A DNA stretch of 22,995 bases from positions 3,452 to 26,446 of the forward strand of contig CAKKOZ010000068.1 in assembly GCA_919901335.1 (NCBI GenBank), written 5' to 3'. Below the pieces are notes generated by a model. The model did no database searches. It saw only the letters and a program-made list of their open reading frames with translations, and had not been told where the DNA came from. Source of the DNA: Nitrospiria bacterium. Lineage in GTDB: Bacteria > Nitrospirota > Nitrospiria > JACQBZ01. The translations under genes and the position numbers were made by a program. Below are positions 14,583 through 22,995 of the stretch, piece by piece. Positions within the stretch are counted from its first letter, which is position 1. The number at the start of each line of letters is the position of its first letter.

Positions 14583-16009
14583 TGGCTTGCCTCTTTCATG
14601 GTCGTCTCCCAGTCCGACTGAAAGGTTTCGTAGGGGATCATGAACTGCTCCGCAAAGGCCGCGGCAAACTCTTTCCGGTTGCCGATGTCCTCCAAAAGCT
14701 GCCGCAGCCGGTACAGGCCGTATCGATCCACCAGGGCCTTGACGGCCGAATAACTTTCGGCATATGCGATCGAGGCCTGGGTCGAGGACATCCCGGTGAA
14801 TCCGCCGTGGAGATGCGACAGCGGGACGAGGCTCTGTCCGAGTTTGATCTGCTGCAGCAGATTTGTCTCGCGGTGGGACGGGGTTTCGCTGAAATAAACC
14901 GCCAGTCCTTCGTTGAGCCATTGAGGGACATCTTGTTTCCGGCTGATGGCGCGAACCACGGCGTGCGTATATTCATGAAATAAGGTCCTCCGAAGCGCCG
15001 TCGGATTTTTTTCGGCCCCTCCGATCGGAACCCGGATCTTGCCGTCATACAGACCGCCGGCCCAGCTCGCCGTCTCGGTCGCATCTTGAAACTGTTTGTT
15101 GGTGTAAAGGATCACCGTGATCGGCTGATCCGGATAATACGAGAAGGTCCGTCCGACCTCGCGGTAGGCTTCGTCCAGATCCTGAAGGACCCGCCGTGCG
15201 GCCTCCTGTTCTTCCCGCCCTTCGAACCGGACCGTGAAGGCGCGTGAGGCCTGCTGTTGGAAGGCGTTTTCAACCTTTTCCTCGCGCCGGACTTTGGCCA
15301 GATAGTGACGAAGCGTTGGGTCGGAGGGATCCAGCTCGAGCGCTTTCTCATAGTAGCCGGCGGCCATCTCCATCTCGTTCCGTTGATAGTGAATATCTCC
15401 GATGATTTTATACGCATCCGGTTTCTTTGGGTCCAGATCAATCGCCTGCTTCAGCGGTTCGACCGCCCGATCGGACTCGTTCAGATGGTAATAAACCAAC
15501 CCCTGGCCCAGGAAGAAACTGGACTCATCCGGTTTGAGCTGAACGGCCGACTGGAAATTCAGCAGGGCGTCCTGATATTGCCGGCCATCTAATTGTTCCC
15601 AGGCCAGACTTCCCTTGGCCGTTGCGAGGTTGCTCCGGATGGCGCTGTTCCGGCCGTCCCGCTCGTACGCCTTTTGAAAAAGCCCCACCGCCTCGGAATA
15701 TTCCCCCCGGCTGTAATGGGCCAAGGCTTCGTTGTTGAGCTGGACCACCATCAGATCGTGGTCCGAAACAGACGCCGGAGGCGGCGTTTCCGGTTTCGTC
15801 AGCAGGCGGATCGGCGGTTCGGTCCCCGGTTGATCCGGTGACGAATGCAGGGCGGAGGAATCGGTTCGACGTTCGGTTTCCGGACCGGCCGCCGGCTGAA
15901 GGGAGAACAGCGCTTGGACGATCAGGGCCACAAAAACGGCCGTGACAAGGCCAAGCGCCGTGATCAATAGGGGGCCGATCTTTTTCGAAGAGGTTTCGTT
16001 CAAGGTCAT
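14579..16009 (-). CDS. Membrane-anchored TPR protein with gluzincin metallopeptidase domain
   Basis: This 476-residue protein begins with one membrane segment (about 11-36), which should place the rest in the periplasm. A Pro/Ser/Thr-rich linker (40-82) follows. About four or five TPR repeats span 86-240, for example NEALAHYSRGEYSEAVGLF and IIGDIHYQRNEMEMAAGYY. The C-terminal domain carries HEYTH (345-349) with a downstream NEG (366-368). This HExxH...E arrangement is the zinc site of gluzincin peptidases (peptidase MA-like). It overlaps the DUF4390 gene and starts four bases after the Omp85 gene. By analogy with BepA, a TPR-metallopeptidase that checks outer-membrane protein assembly, it may perform quality control for its neighbour. 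BepA has the opposite domain order. The ATG at 16009 is chosen because the membrane segment follows at once and upstream sequence is shadow of the Omp85 gene. Confidence 0.88.
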   Translation of the reverse strand: MTLNETSSKKIGPLLITALGLVTAVFVALIVQALFSLQPAAGPETERRTDSSALHSSPDQPGTEPPIRLLTKPETPPPASVSDHDLMVVQLNNEALAHYSRGEYSEAVGLFQKAYERDGRNSAIRSNLATAKGSLAWEQLDGRQYQDALLNFQSAVQLKPDESSFFLGQGLVYYHLNESDRAVEPLKQAIDLDPKKPDAYKIIGDIHYQRNEMEMAAGYYEKALELDPSDPTLRHYLAKVRREEKVENAFQQQASRAFTVRFEGREEQEAARRVLQDLDEAYREVGRTFSYYPDQPITVILYTNKQFQDATETASWAGGLYDGKIRVPIGGAEKNPTALRRTLFHEYTHAVVRAISRKQDVPQWLNEGLAVYFSETPSHRETNLLQQIKLGQSLVPLSHLHGGFTGMSSTQASIAYAESYSAVKALVDRYGLYRLRQLLEDIGNRKEFAAAFAEQFMIPYETFQSDWETTMKEASQ

Positions 16010-16013
16010 CTCG

Positions 16014-18863
16014 TCAAAATGCCAGTCCCAATGTAAAGTGCAGCTCGGCCCTGCTCTCCTCCACTGCCACCGCGCAGCCCGGGCAGAGATTCTCTTCGCG
16101 ATTGAGTTTGTAGCCGTAGTCCAACCGGAGCGGAGCGCCGAAGAGGTTCCACCAGATCCCGGCGCCGATGGTGGATTTGAGAAGAGTAACGTCCACGCGA
16201 TCCCGGAAAACATTTCCCCGGTCGTTAAAGAACGTCAGTCCCAGCCCCCCCGGCAGGAAGAGGCGGAACTCCCCGTTGAACAGGAGCATGGCATTGCCCC
16301 CGATGGCCTCCCCGGTCTCGGCGCTGATCGTTTCTCCGATGATGCCGAGCTGATCCTGTTCATAGCCCCGTACGGTGCTACGGCCGCCCAGGTAGAACCG
16401 TTCACTTGGCGGCAGGAGGCCGGTCGGCTCGGTTTCGCCCACCGCCACCAGCGTCTCCAATTTCGTCTGCCCGAAGCGATTCGCGACGCCGCCGCGCGCG
16501 GAGACGGCCAGCACCAGCCATCGGGTGATCGGGATGAACCAACTGCTCTGGGCGGTCGTCTTGACGAATTGGACCTCGGACCCGAGGACGAGGGCCGCGT
16601 CGCGAAACGTGAGCCCGTTGATAAAACCGGACGTGGGATTGAAGGGATCATTGCGTGTGTCCCAGACGACGCCTGGGTTCAGGCTGGCGATGTTGGCCCG
16701 CTTGTCCTCGGACGACACGACTTCCCGTGGTGCGTTTAAGATGTTGTGTTCGAACTGATACTGGAGGCTGGCCTTGACGGTGGGAGTTAGGTTCTTCTCC
16801 AGACCGGCCGTGCCGCCCATCGTGGTCAGCTCGTATATGGATCGCACCTGGGTTTGGTCGAACGCGACCAGGCGGCCGTCCACGGGGTAACCCAAGACCC
16901 AGGGCTCACGGTAGGTGGTGGAGTATTTGCGCTCGAGCTCGTTGCGCTCGGCCCGGAGACTCAGCGACCGGCCGGTCCCCCACAGATTTCGGTGCGTCCC
17001 TTGAATAAAGCCGCGCAGGTGTTCCACGTCGGCATACCCGATTCCGAGGTCCAGCGTCTTCGTAGGGCGTTCCTGAACCGTGAGCCGCATGTCCTTGACG
17101 GTCTCTTCGGATTCGCGGCTGATCGGGTTGATCGGTTCGAACCGGACGTTGCCGAGATAGCCGAGCTGCTGGATTTTCCGGCGGCTGATCTGGATGAGGG
17201 TTTCATCGTAAGAATCGCCCGGTTTGATCTGAAGCTCCCGGAGAACGACATGGTCCTTTGTAAAGGTGTTACCGTGCAGAAGAATCCGTCCGATTCTAAC
17301 CTGTTCGCCTTCCGATATCCGGTACCGGATCGTCACCCGGCTGCGATCCGACGTAAAGTCCAGTTGCGGATCGGCCTCGGCGTAAATATGTCCCTGTTGG
17401 TGATAGAAAACCAGAATCTCCTCCTGATCTTTTCGGAGAGGAATTTCATCAAAGGGCTGGCCGGGACGGAGGCGGACCGTTTGCTGCAACCGGGTCGCAG
17501 TCAGGGCCCGATGGCCTTCGAACCGGACATCCGCGACAAGCGTGCGGGGACCCTCGGCGATGGCAAAAAGAAGATAGGCGAGTGTCTTCCTCTCGTTGTA
17601 TACCACCCGGGGTTCGATCCGGACGTCTTGAAAGCCCTGCTCATGATAGTGTGCACGAAGGGTTTTGGCATCCGCGTCCACCCGATCGGGATTGATCCTA
17701 CCGCAGAAGAGCGTGTTGCCGGGCCGTGTCTGGATCGTCTCCTGAAGCCGGTTCGGGGAGAAGAAGGTGCTTCCGACAAACAGCACGGTCCGCAGGCAGG
17801 CGAAATTCCCCGGCTGGAGGATGAAGACGGCCTGGAGCGCGTCCTCCTCCGGAAGATCCTGCCGGGTGTAGTCCACCTTAACGAAGGGATAGCCTTCGGA
17901 GCGATAAAAATCGGCCAGACGGTCGGCACCGGCGCGGAAGACCGCGTCATCGTAACTCCGCTCCTCCTTGAAAAGAAGCAGGGGTGCCAACCGGCCTTCC
18001 GTAAAAGGGGCGTTTCCCTCGAACCGCACCTTCAGCCGCGTTCCGGCCTCAATGGGAATCGTGAGCATCACTTCGTCCGTGGATTCCTCGTAGCGAATTT
18101 CCGGGGGTCCGACGACCGCTTTGAGATAGCCGTTATCGTGGTACAGTTTTTCCAGCCGGGTGATGTCTTCTTCCAGCATATCGGTCCGGTAGAATTCGCC
18201 GCCGGTTGACCGGATCAGCGACCAGAGACGGAGAGTTGAAAAGACCGTGGCTCCGGTGAATTTTGTCTCTCGAATCGTTGCGCGGCTGCCTTCATGGACC
18301 TTTACCGTGACCTTGATCTGGTTTGTTCCGGGGAGCTGGGACACATCGGTGTCCACCGTTGACCTGAGGTAGCCCTGCCGATGGAGAAAATGGACGAGTC
18401 GGGTGATCGATCTCTTCCACCGTTCCTCCGTGAATTCCTCGCCGATCTGGGGTCCCATCGCCTCCGTGAGGGTGCGGGCCCAGAACACCCGATTGCCCTT
18501 GATACGGAGATCGGCCAGAAACGTCTTCTCGATGAACTGATAGACGACCCCAACGCCCCCTTCAATCGGAGTGACATCCACCACGACGTTGGTGAAAAGG
18601 CCGGTGGCGTACAGTGAATCGAGGCTCTGCCGGATCGCCTTGCCGGAGTACGGGATGCCGGTACGGATTCCGGTCAGGCGGCTCAGCGCTTCAAGCGTCA
18701 TGCCCACTCTCGAATTGACCTCCAGTGAAATGATCGGTTGTCCCTCAAACGATTGGGCGACGGCGACGGCCGGTCGTCCGGCCGAAAGCAACATCCAGAA
18801 GCCCCACGTCAAAAAGAGCAGGGCCAAAAAGAAAGGGGTGCGGTCCGGCCTCATCCGCGTCAT
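16014..18863 (-). CDS. Omp85-family outer-membrane protein (BamA/TamA type) with seven POTRA domains
   Basis: This 949-residue protein inserts or exports proteins or lipids at the outer membrane. It has a signal peptide (hydrophobic at about 11-28, likely cleavage near AVA-QS at 36). Seven consecutive POTRA-like units cover about 43-113, 114-192, 193-274, 275-352, 353-438, 439-519 and 520-600. Most end in a recognisable G-Y/F/H strand, such as GYLRSTVD, GYLKAVVG, GYPFVKVD and GFQDVRIE. The barrel (about 601-949) carries ERFYLGG and the VRGY motif (831-834) and ends in a terminal phenylalanine, the outer-membrane beta-signal. BamA normally has five POTRAs and TamA three. The gene overlaps tamB (ATGA), so it probably partners TamB. 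A BamA paralogue is the alternative. The barrel also has an unusual CPGC near the C-terminus. Confidence 0.92.
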   Translation of the reverse strand: MTRMRPDRTPFFLALLFLTWGFWMLLSAGRPAVAVAQSFEGQPIISLEVNSRVGMTLEALSRLTGIRTGIPYSGKAIRQSLDSLYATGLFTNVVVDVTPIEGGVGVVYQFIEKTFLADLRIKGNRVFWARTLTEAMGPQIGEEFTEERWKRSITRLVHFLHRQGYLRSTVDTDVSQLPGTNQIKVTVKVHEGSRATIRETKFTGATVFSTLRLWSLIRSTGGEFYRTDMLEEDITRLEKLYHDNGYLKAVVGPPEIRYEESTDEVMLTIPIEAGTRLKVRFEGNAPFTEGRLAPLLLFKEERSYDDAVFRAGADRLADFYRSEGYPFVKVDYTRQDLPEEDALQAVFILQPGNFACLRTVLFVGSTFFSPNRLQETIQTRPGNTLFCGRINPDRVDADAKTLRAHYHEQGFQDVRIEPRVVYNERKTLAYLLFAIAEGPRTLVADVRFEGHRALTATRLQQTVRLRPGQPFDEIPLRKDQEEILVFYHQQGHIYAEADPQLDFTSDRSRVTIRYRISEGEQVRIGRILLHGNTFTKDHVVLRELQIKPGDSYDETLIQISRRKIQQLGYLGNVRFEPINPISRESEETVKDMRLTVQERPTKTLDLGIGYADVEHLRGFIQGTHRNLWGTGRSLSLRAERNELERKYSTTYREPWVLGYPVDGRLVAFDQTQVRSIYELTTMGGTAGLEKNLTPTVKASLQYQFEHNILNAPREVVSSEDKRANIASLNPGVVWDTRNDPFNPTSGFINGLTFRDAALVLGSEVQFVKTTAQSSWFIPITRWLVLAVSARGGVANRFGQTKLETLVAVGETEPTGLLPPSERFYLGGRSTVRGYEQDQLGIIGETISAETGEAIGGNAMLLFNGEFRLFLPGGLGLTFFNDRGNVFRDRVDVTLLKSTIGAGIWWNLFGAPLRLDYGYKLNREENLCPGCAVAVEESRAELHFTLGLAF

Positions 18864-21800
18864 CGGAACTCAAAATGAAATTTTAAATCCGCACCCGCCC
18901 GGCCGAGCTCGTCCCGCTGGCCGATGAGCGATATATTATTGCTCATCGCGTACTCCATCTGGATGAGCTGTTCCTGGGACGGGTCGAGGGTGGTGACGTA
19001 CGTCACGTATAACTTGTCCTCCAGAAGCCGTTTCGAGACCGTGATTTGGGGACCGCTCCCGGCTTTGGTGGAGGAATAGTAAGGGTCCACTTGGATCCGG
19101 TCAATGCCCGTGATCGCCTCGACCTTATCCGTGATGATGTTCTCAATCTCGCCGGCAACGAGAGCCGACGCCTCGGCCATTCCGATCTCTTTCGAGGCCG
19201 TCTCGACTTCCTTGCAGGGCCTCCGGAAGGTCAGCAGGCAGAGGATTTCGTTTTCGTCTTTTAACGGCGGGTTGGAGGAGAGCGCAAGATCGAATTGGTC
19301 GATGGGGCCGACCAGATTTAGATCAATGTCATAACTCTTCACGCGCGTAGTGGCCTGCACGTCCACGATCGGCCGAATCTTCTCGGGATTGATGAAATCG
19401 AGCGTGCCGGAAAGTACTTTGAAATCATTCCGGCGGAACGAGAACGATCCGGTCTTGGCCTCCACCCGTCCGATCAGCACCGGCCGGTTGAGAGTGCCTT
19501 TGAGAAGCAGATCAATTTCCATCGGCAGTTTTGCCAGATTGTTGTTGATCCAGATGTTGTCTTTTCCCCGGATCTGGATGTTCAGCGCGGTGTCTTTCAA
19601 CCAGGGCGGCGGCCGGGATTCCTTTTTGTCCTGTTTTAAAAATTCCAAGACCACGGTTTGCCAGTCCAACTGTCGTTCGTAACTCGCGCGATGGATTTGG
19701 ACTTCCCCCGTCAGGGAGTGGGTTTTTGTGTCGCCCTGAAAGATCAGTGCCGCATCGAACTGGGCCGTCAAGCCGGGAGCGGGATTGATCCGGCCGCCGG
19801 CAATCTCCAGATTCAGTCCGAAATGCGTCGGAACGAACCGAACCAGATCGATCCGTCCGTTGGACTGAAGCCGTCCGCCGCCGAACTCGGCATCCAGGGA
19901 TTCCAAAAGGACCTGCCGTTCGTTGAACGAAAAACCGACCGAGGTGATCTTGAAAGTCTGGCCCAGCGAGGCGCTCTTCACCAGCCCGTCGTGGATAATC
20001 AGCCCGCCGCGGATTTCAGGATCCTCCCATCGGTCCGTCACCCGGAGCGCGAGATAGGCCCGGCCTTTTCCATACGTGATCTCTTTCGTGAAAATCCGGA
20101 AGAGGTCCAGGTCGGCTTCGCCGCTGATGAAGAAGTTGTAGTTCTTCAAAATCGTCAGGTCGCCGGAGGCCGTTAAAGTCGTCCCCGGTCCCTTGAACCG
20201 CAGCGATTGGATCGAGACGTTTCCCTGTCGGAGTTGGAGTCGGATGTCCCCGTCGTTCGTGACGACATAGTCCGGGAAGTCGATCTTGAGCGCGGTCAGG
20301 TGGATCGTCGCGTCCGACGCATACAACGGTCCCAGCCCCGTTCCGCCCGCAGAGCCGACGGCCGGGTCAAGTCGTCCGCGGGCCGTCAGTGTCCCGCTCG
20401 TCGTAAACCGGGTAACGGCCGTTAGACTAGGCCCGGCCGAGCCGAACCACGGTTTGAGATCAACCTCATTGAGGGTCAGGTCGACGCGGTAGGGATGTCC
20501 GGGCGCCCAGTCGATTTTTCCAATGCCCGATACGCCCCGCGCCAGTTGGAGGTCGGCCATGATCTGATGGTTCTCGACCTTCACCGAAAGAGTTCCGGGT
20601 CCCAGCGATTGATCCTGATAGACGACATCCAGAAATGAAAGCCGGGCCTCGAATCGGGGATCGCGAAACGGCCCGCGGCCGTTGATCCGGCCGGTCAGCG
20701 GTCCCTGCAAAACGGAGAGATGTTTCTTCACCCACTCGAAATCCTCCAGACGGGCCTCGGCTGTTTCAGCCGAAAACTCAAACTCGCGTTTGAACCGGAT
20801 CCAGCCGTTTCCGGACAGGACCGTCCCGCCTTTCTTCGCATGGGCCTCTTTGAAAACGATCCGGTCCTGTGTCACGACGAGCGCGACCGTTCCCTCGTCC
20901 ACCGACTGGCCGTAAATGGAACCCGGTCCGGCCTGCAGTCGGGTGACGAGGCGGAACCGTTTCGGGACGCCTTTGGCCGTCAGCTCACCCGTTGCCGGCA
21001 CCGTGATCGGCACTTCCTTCGTGAAAATCGCGATGACGTCGCGGGGGGAGCCGCGGTGAATCTTGGCGGTGATGTCGAAGGAAGGAATCGTTCGGCCGTC
21101 CCCCGATGATTCAAACGCAACCGATCCCCTGATTTCGTAGCGGGCCTTCTTCTCTTGGAAAACGGCCTGTTTAAACCGGATCGTCCGGTTTTGGTAGACC
21201 AGGTCCGATTCGGCCGTTTCAAACGGCCGGTCACGCAATCGAAGATCCTGCGCCCGGGCGGTTCCCTTAAAGACGGGTTCTTCCCACGTACCGGTCAGTT
21301 TTCCGGCCAGCTTGAGTTTCCCCTTGATCCAACGGAGAGGGGCGAGGGCCGCAATCTCGGCTATCTGGCCGCTTTCCAGCGCCACGTCCAGAGCGATGGG
21401 GCCGTCCGATCGGATCCGTCCCTCGACCGTCAGCGATGACCGGGCCGTGCGTGCGGTCGTCTTCTTTAGATGAAGGGTTCCGCGATCCATCTCAAACTGA
21501 GTCGAGGCTTCATCGAGTTGGGCCAGGAGCCGGATCGCTCCGCTTTCCGAATCGGTAGTCGGATTTTCCAATGACGAACTCGAAGGGGCGCCCTCCTTTT
21601 TGACCAGATGAAGCCGGCCGGATCCGGAGAGATCGGCCGGGTCAAAATGCATTCCCACGATCCGGCCCTTGATCTCGATGGCGCCGTCTAATTGCTGCCG
21701 GGCGGCGTAAGACTCGACGCCTAGAATCGGGAGGAAGGCGGAGGGATCGAGTCCGGTGAATTGAAGGGACAGCCCGTACGGAATCGGCCCTTCGGATGCC

Positions 21801-22741
21801 AAAAGTTCGGCAAGGGAGAAATGGACGTTTCCGGAGATCTGTCCTCCCAGGACGGCCGCTGAGAATTCCGAGAAGGAGACGGCGCGGTCATGATATAAGA
21901 AGACGGTGTTCATACGGCCGACCGGTTTTGAGGAGACGGTCCAGTCGGTAACGGACAGGGTCCCACGCACGGTCGGAGCGGACCAGTTTCCCACAACCTT
22001 GCCCGTAAATCGGGTCGCGCCGGACATCGGAAAGCGGGCGGGCAGAACCGCGTTGAAGTCGCCCAAGGGGAATGAGGCGTCAATCGAAAGCGCGAGCTGG
22101 GGCCGGGACGGATTTTGAATGGCGCCGTTGATCGTATACCGGGAAGCCGGATCGCTCGCGTTTTTGGCGGACAGTGCCGCTTGGAAATTTTCCATGAGCA
22201 GATCGGGGGTGACGGTCCCTTCCAGGTCGACCAGCGTCAGGAAAGCCTCGCCGGAAGGCCGTTGCATCGCGAGACGGCCGTTACGGATTTCGATTTGGCG
22301 AATCACCAGATTTAGCTTTTCGGCCTGTCCTGCGGATGAGTCGGACGACTCCTTCCCGCGGTTCATCCGGAAGGGCAGGAGAGGACCATCCCCCCCGCGC
22401 AGCGTGATTTGCGGCCCGGTCAGGCGGATTTTTTTAACGAAGGTTACCTGCGTCAGGAGGGACCACGGAGAGACCGAGATCCGAACCCGCTCGATCGTGA
22501 TCGGGGTGCGGCCCGTATCGGGAGCGGACACGGCCACACCGTCCAACACCACGGCGATGGGAACCAGGCTCAGCGTGACTCGATTCAGTGTGACCCGGGC
22601 TCCGCTCAGCGCGTGTATCTTCGAAGCGGCAAACCGCGTCAATCGCTCCGAGAAGAGGCCGCCGCGCAGCAGAAGATGAACCGACAAGACCAGCAGGATC
22701 ATGACCAGAAGAAAGGCGAGAGACTTTTTATACAATCGCAT
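18860..22741 (-). CDS. tamB: Translocation/assembly module TamB (AsmA-like)
   Basis: This very long protein of about 1293 residues is anchored by one N-terminal membrane segment (about 7-25) and should span the periplasm as a beta-rich groove. The N-terminal region is AsmA-like (SKIHALSGARVTLNRVTLSL). The last 350 or so residues match the TamB/DUF490 domain, with elements such as GTLNRPVLIGRVEAKTGSF, GTLDFINPEKIRP, NPPLKDENEILCLL, and SKRLLEDKLYVTYVT near the end. TamB-type proteins move phospholipid or help outer-membrane protein insertion together with an Omp85 partner, which is the next gene here. The start is uncertain. The ATG at 22741 begins a good membrane anchor, but AGGAG touches it directly. 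A TTG two codons later (22735) has ideal spacing, and a TTG at 22810 would add 23 residues. Confidence 0.92.
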   Translation of the reverse strand: MRLYKKSLAFLLVMILLVLSVHLLLRGGLFSERLTRFAASKIHALSGARVTLNRVTLSLVPIAVVLDGVAVSAPDTGRTPITIERVRISVSPWSLLTQVTFVKKIRLTGPQITLRGGDGPLLPFRMNRGKESSDSSAGQAEKLNLVIRQIEIRNGRLAMQRPSGEAFLTLVDLEGTVTPDLLMENFQAALSAKNASDPASRYTINGAIQNPSRPQLALSIDASFPLGDFNAVLPARFPMSGATRFTGKVVGNWSAPTVRGTLSVTDWTVSSKPVGRMNTVFLYHDRAVSFSEFSAAVLGGQISGNVHFSLAELLASEGPIPYGLSLQFTGLDPSAFLPILGVESYAARQQLDGAIEIKGRIVGMHFDPADLSGSGRLHLVKKEGAPSSSSLENPTTDSESGAIRLLAQLDEASTQFEMDRGTLHLKKTTARTARSSLTVEGRIRSDGPIALDVALESGQIAEIAALAPLRWIKGKLKLAGKLTGTWEEPVFKGTARAQDLRLRDRPFETAESDLVYQNRTIRFKQAVFQEKKARYEIRGSVAFESSGDGRTIPSFDITAKIHRGSPRDVIAIFTKEVPITVPATGELTAKGVPKRFRLVTRLQAGPGSIYGQSVDEGTVALVVTQDRIVFKEAHAKKGGTVLSGNGWIRFKREFEFSAETAEARLEDFEWVKKHLSVLQGPLTGRINGRGPFRDPRFEARLSFLDVVYQDQSLGPGTLSVKVENHQIMADLQLARGVSGIGKIDWAPGHPYRVDLTLNEVDLKPWFGSAGPSLTAVTRFTTSGTLTARGRLDPAVGSAGGTGLGPLYASDATIHLTALKIDFPDYVVTNDGDIRLQLRQGNVSIQSLRFKGPGTTLTASGDLTILKNYNFFISGEADLDLFRIFTKEITYGKGRAYLALRVTDRWEDPEIRGGLIIHDGLVKSASLGQTFKITSVGFSFNERQVLLESLDAEFGGGRLQSNGRIDLVRFVPTHFGLNLEIAGGRINPAPGLTAQFDAALIFQGDTKTHSLTGEVQIHRASYERQLDWQTVVLEFLKQDKKESRPPPWLKDTALNIQIRGKDNIWINNNLAKLPMEIDLLLKGTLNRPVLIGRVEAKTGSFSFRRNDFKVLSGTLDFINPEKIRPIVDVQATTRVKSYDIDLNLVGPIDQFDLALSSNPPLKDENEILCLLTFRRPCKEVETASKEIGMAEASALVAGEIENIITDKVEAITGIDRIQVDPYYSSTKAGSGPQITVSKRLLEDKLYVTYVTTLDPSQEQLIQMEYAMSNNISLIGQRDELGRAGADLKFHFEFR

Positions 22742-22781
22742 CTCCTTGACGAACGTAAAAATCACAAATTCCGACGAGAAT

Positions 22782-22810
22782 ACCGTAACATAAAGCCCTT
22801 TTCTTTGCAA
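22782..22810 (-). promoter_or_regulatory. Possible promoter of the tamB operon
   Basis: On the - strand, TTGCAA (22805-22810) and TACGGT (22782-22787) are 17 bases apart, and a TG one base before the -10 makes it an extended type. The -10 itself is weak (three of six). It lies in the 151-base gap between the upstream TPR gene and tamB, the natural place for the operon promoter. Nothing else in that gap is recognised. Confidence 0.3.
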
Positions 22811-22892
22811 ACGATGTCTCTGTTTTACCCGGCAATAAGGGAAGGGGTGGGTGCCTGTCGATGGTCCCTGTTGGACTCGACGCGGTAAAATT

Positions 22893-22995
22893 TTATCGGG
22901 GCAGGGCCTCTAACGCCTGGCGGGCAGGAAGATAGTCGGGCTTGATCCTTAAGGCCTGTTCAAACTCGCTCCGGGCTGCCTGCAGCATGCCCTTG
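22893..22995 (-). CDS. C-terminal end of a TPR-repeat protein (partial)
   Basis: Only the last 33 codons lie in the window, ending at a TAA (22893-22895). They read as the final tetratricopeptide repeat: AARSEFEQALRIKPDYLPAR followed by QALEALPR. The helix-turn-helix pattern and the Ala, Phe, Ala and Pro spacing are typical of TPRs. The rest of the gene is beyond the right edge, so its function is unknown. It is on the same strand as tamB but 151 bases away. Confidence 0.75.
   Translation of the reverse strand, partial: KGMLQAARSEFEQALRIKPDYLPARQALEALPR

Noticed and set aside
16854..18209. Long antisense open frame (451 codons, + strand)
   Set aside because: It lies opposite the Omp85 gene, matches no family and is a codon-bias shadow.
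22858..22880. Stem-loop (TCGA..GTCC / GGACTCGA) as a terminator of the edge TPR gene
   Set aside because: The stem has a two-base bulge and no T-run follows in the direction of transcription.

Overview
The window comes from a diderm (Gram-negative type) bacterium with GC-rich DNA. It encodes outer-membrane assembly factors (an Omp85 protein and TamB), a peptidoglycan glycosyltransferase and an NtrYX two-component system. Sequence alone does not fix the phylum. A Nitrospirota-like or deltaproteobacteria-like lineage would fit, but this is inference. Coding density is very high, many genes overlap by 4 bases (ATGA), and there are no rRNA or tRNA genes, CRISPR arrays or intact mobile elements.

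Left block (about 136-4706, + strand): a sigma70-like promoter, then fumC, a ThDP-dependent enzyme of the acetolactate synthase/2-oxoacid decarboxylase type, and an aldehyde dehydrogenase. The first two genes overlap and the third follows after 15 bases, so they read as one operon. Fumarase next to a ThDP enzyme and an ALDH suggests a TCA-cycle bypass (2-oxoglutarate to succinic semialdehyde to succinate), as known from cyanobacteria. The substrates are not proven here.

Toxin-antitoxin patch (about 4732-5551): a truncated Phd-like antitoxin on the + strand faces a complete Phd/RelE-type module on the - strand. The complete module has its own strong promoter and paired operator-like repeats.

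Middle block (5624-8903): trmJ and an RhlB-like DEAD-box helicase form a - strand pair. They diverge from a GT51 glycosyltransferase that carries a broken penicillin-binding tail. The two divergent promoters overlap physically, and both predict transcripts with almost no leader.

Right block (8906-22741, - strand): a tightly packed run of seven genes read right to left. These are tamB, an Omp85 protein with seven POTRA domains, a membrane-anchored TPR-metallopeptidase, a DUF4390 periplasmic protein, ntrY, ntrX and an RlmD-type 23S rRNA methyltransferase. The run links outer-membrane transport and assembly, a possible quality-control protease and a two-component system. A promoter-like element with a perfect 14-base palindrome in its spacer lies before ntrY and may allow separate expression of ntrYX-rlmD. 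The last 33 codons of a TPR protein lie at the right edge.
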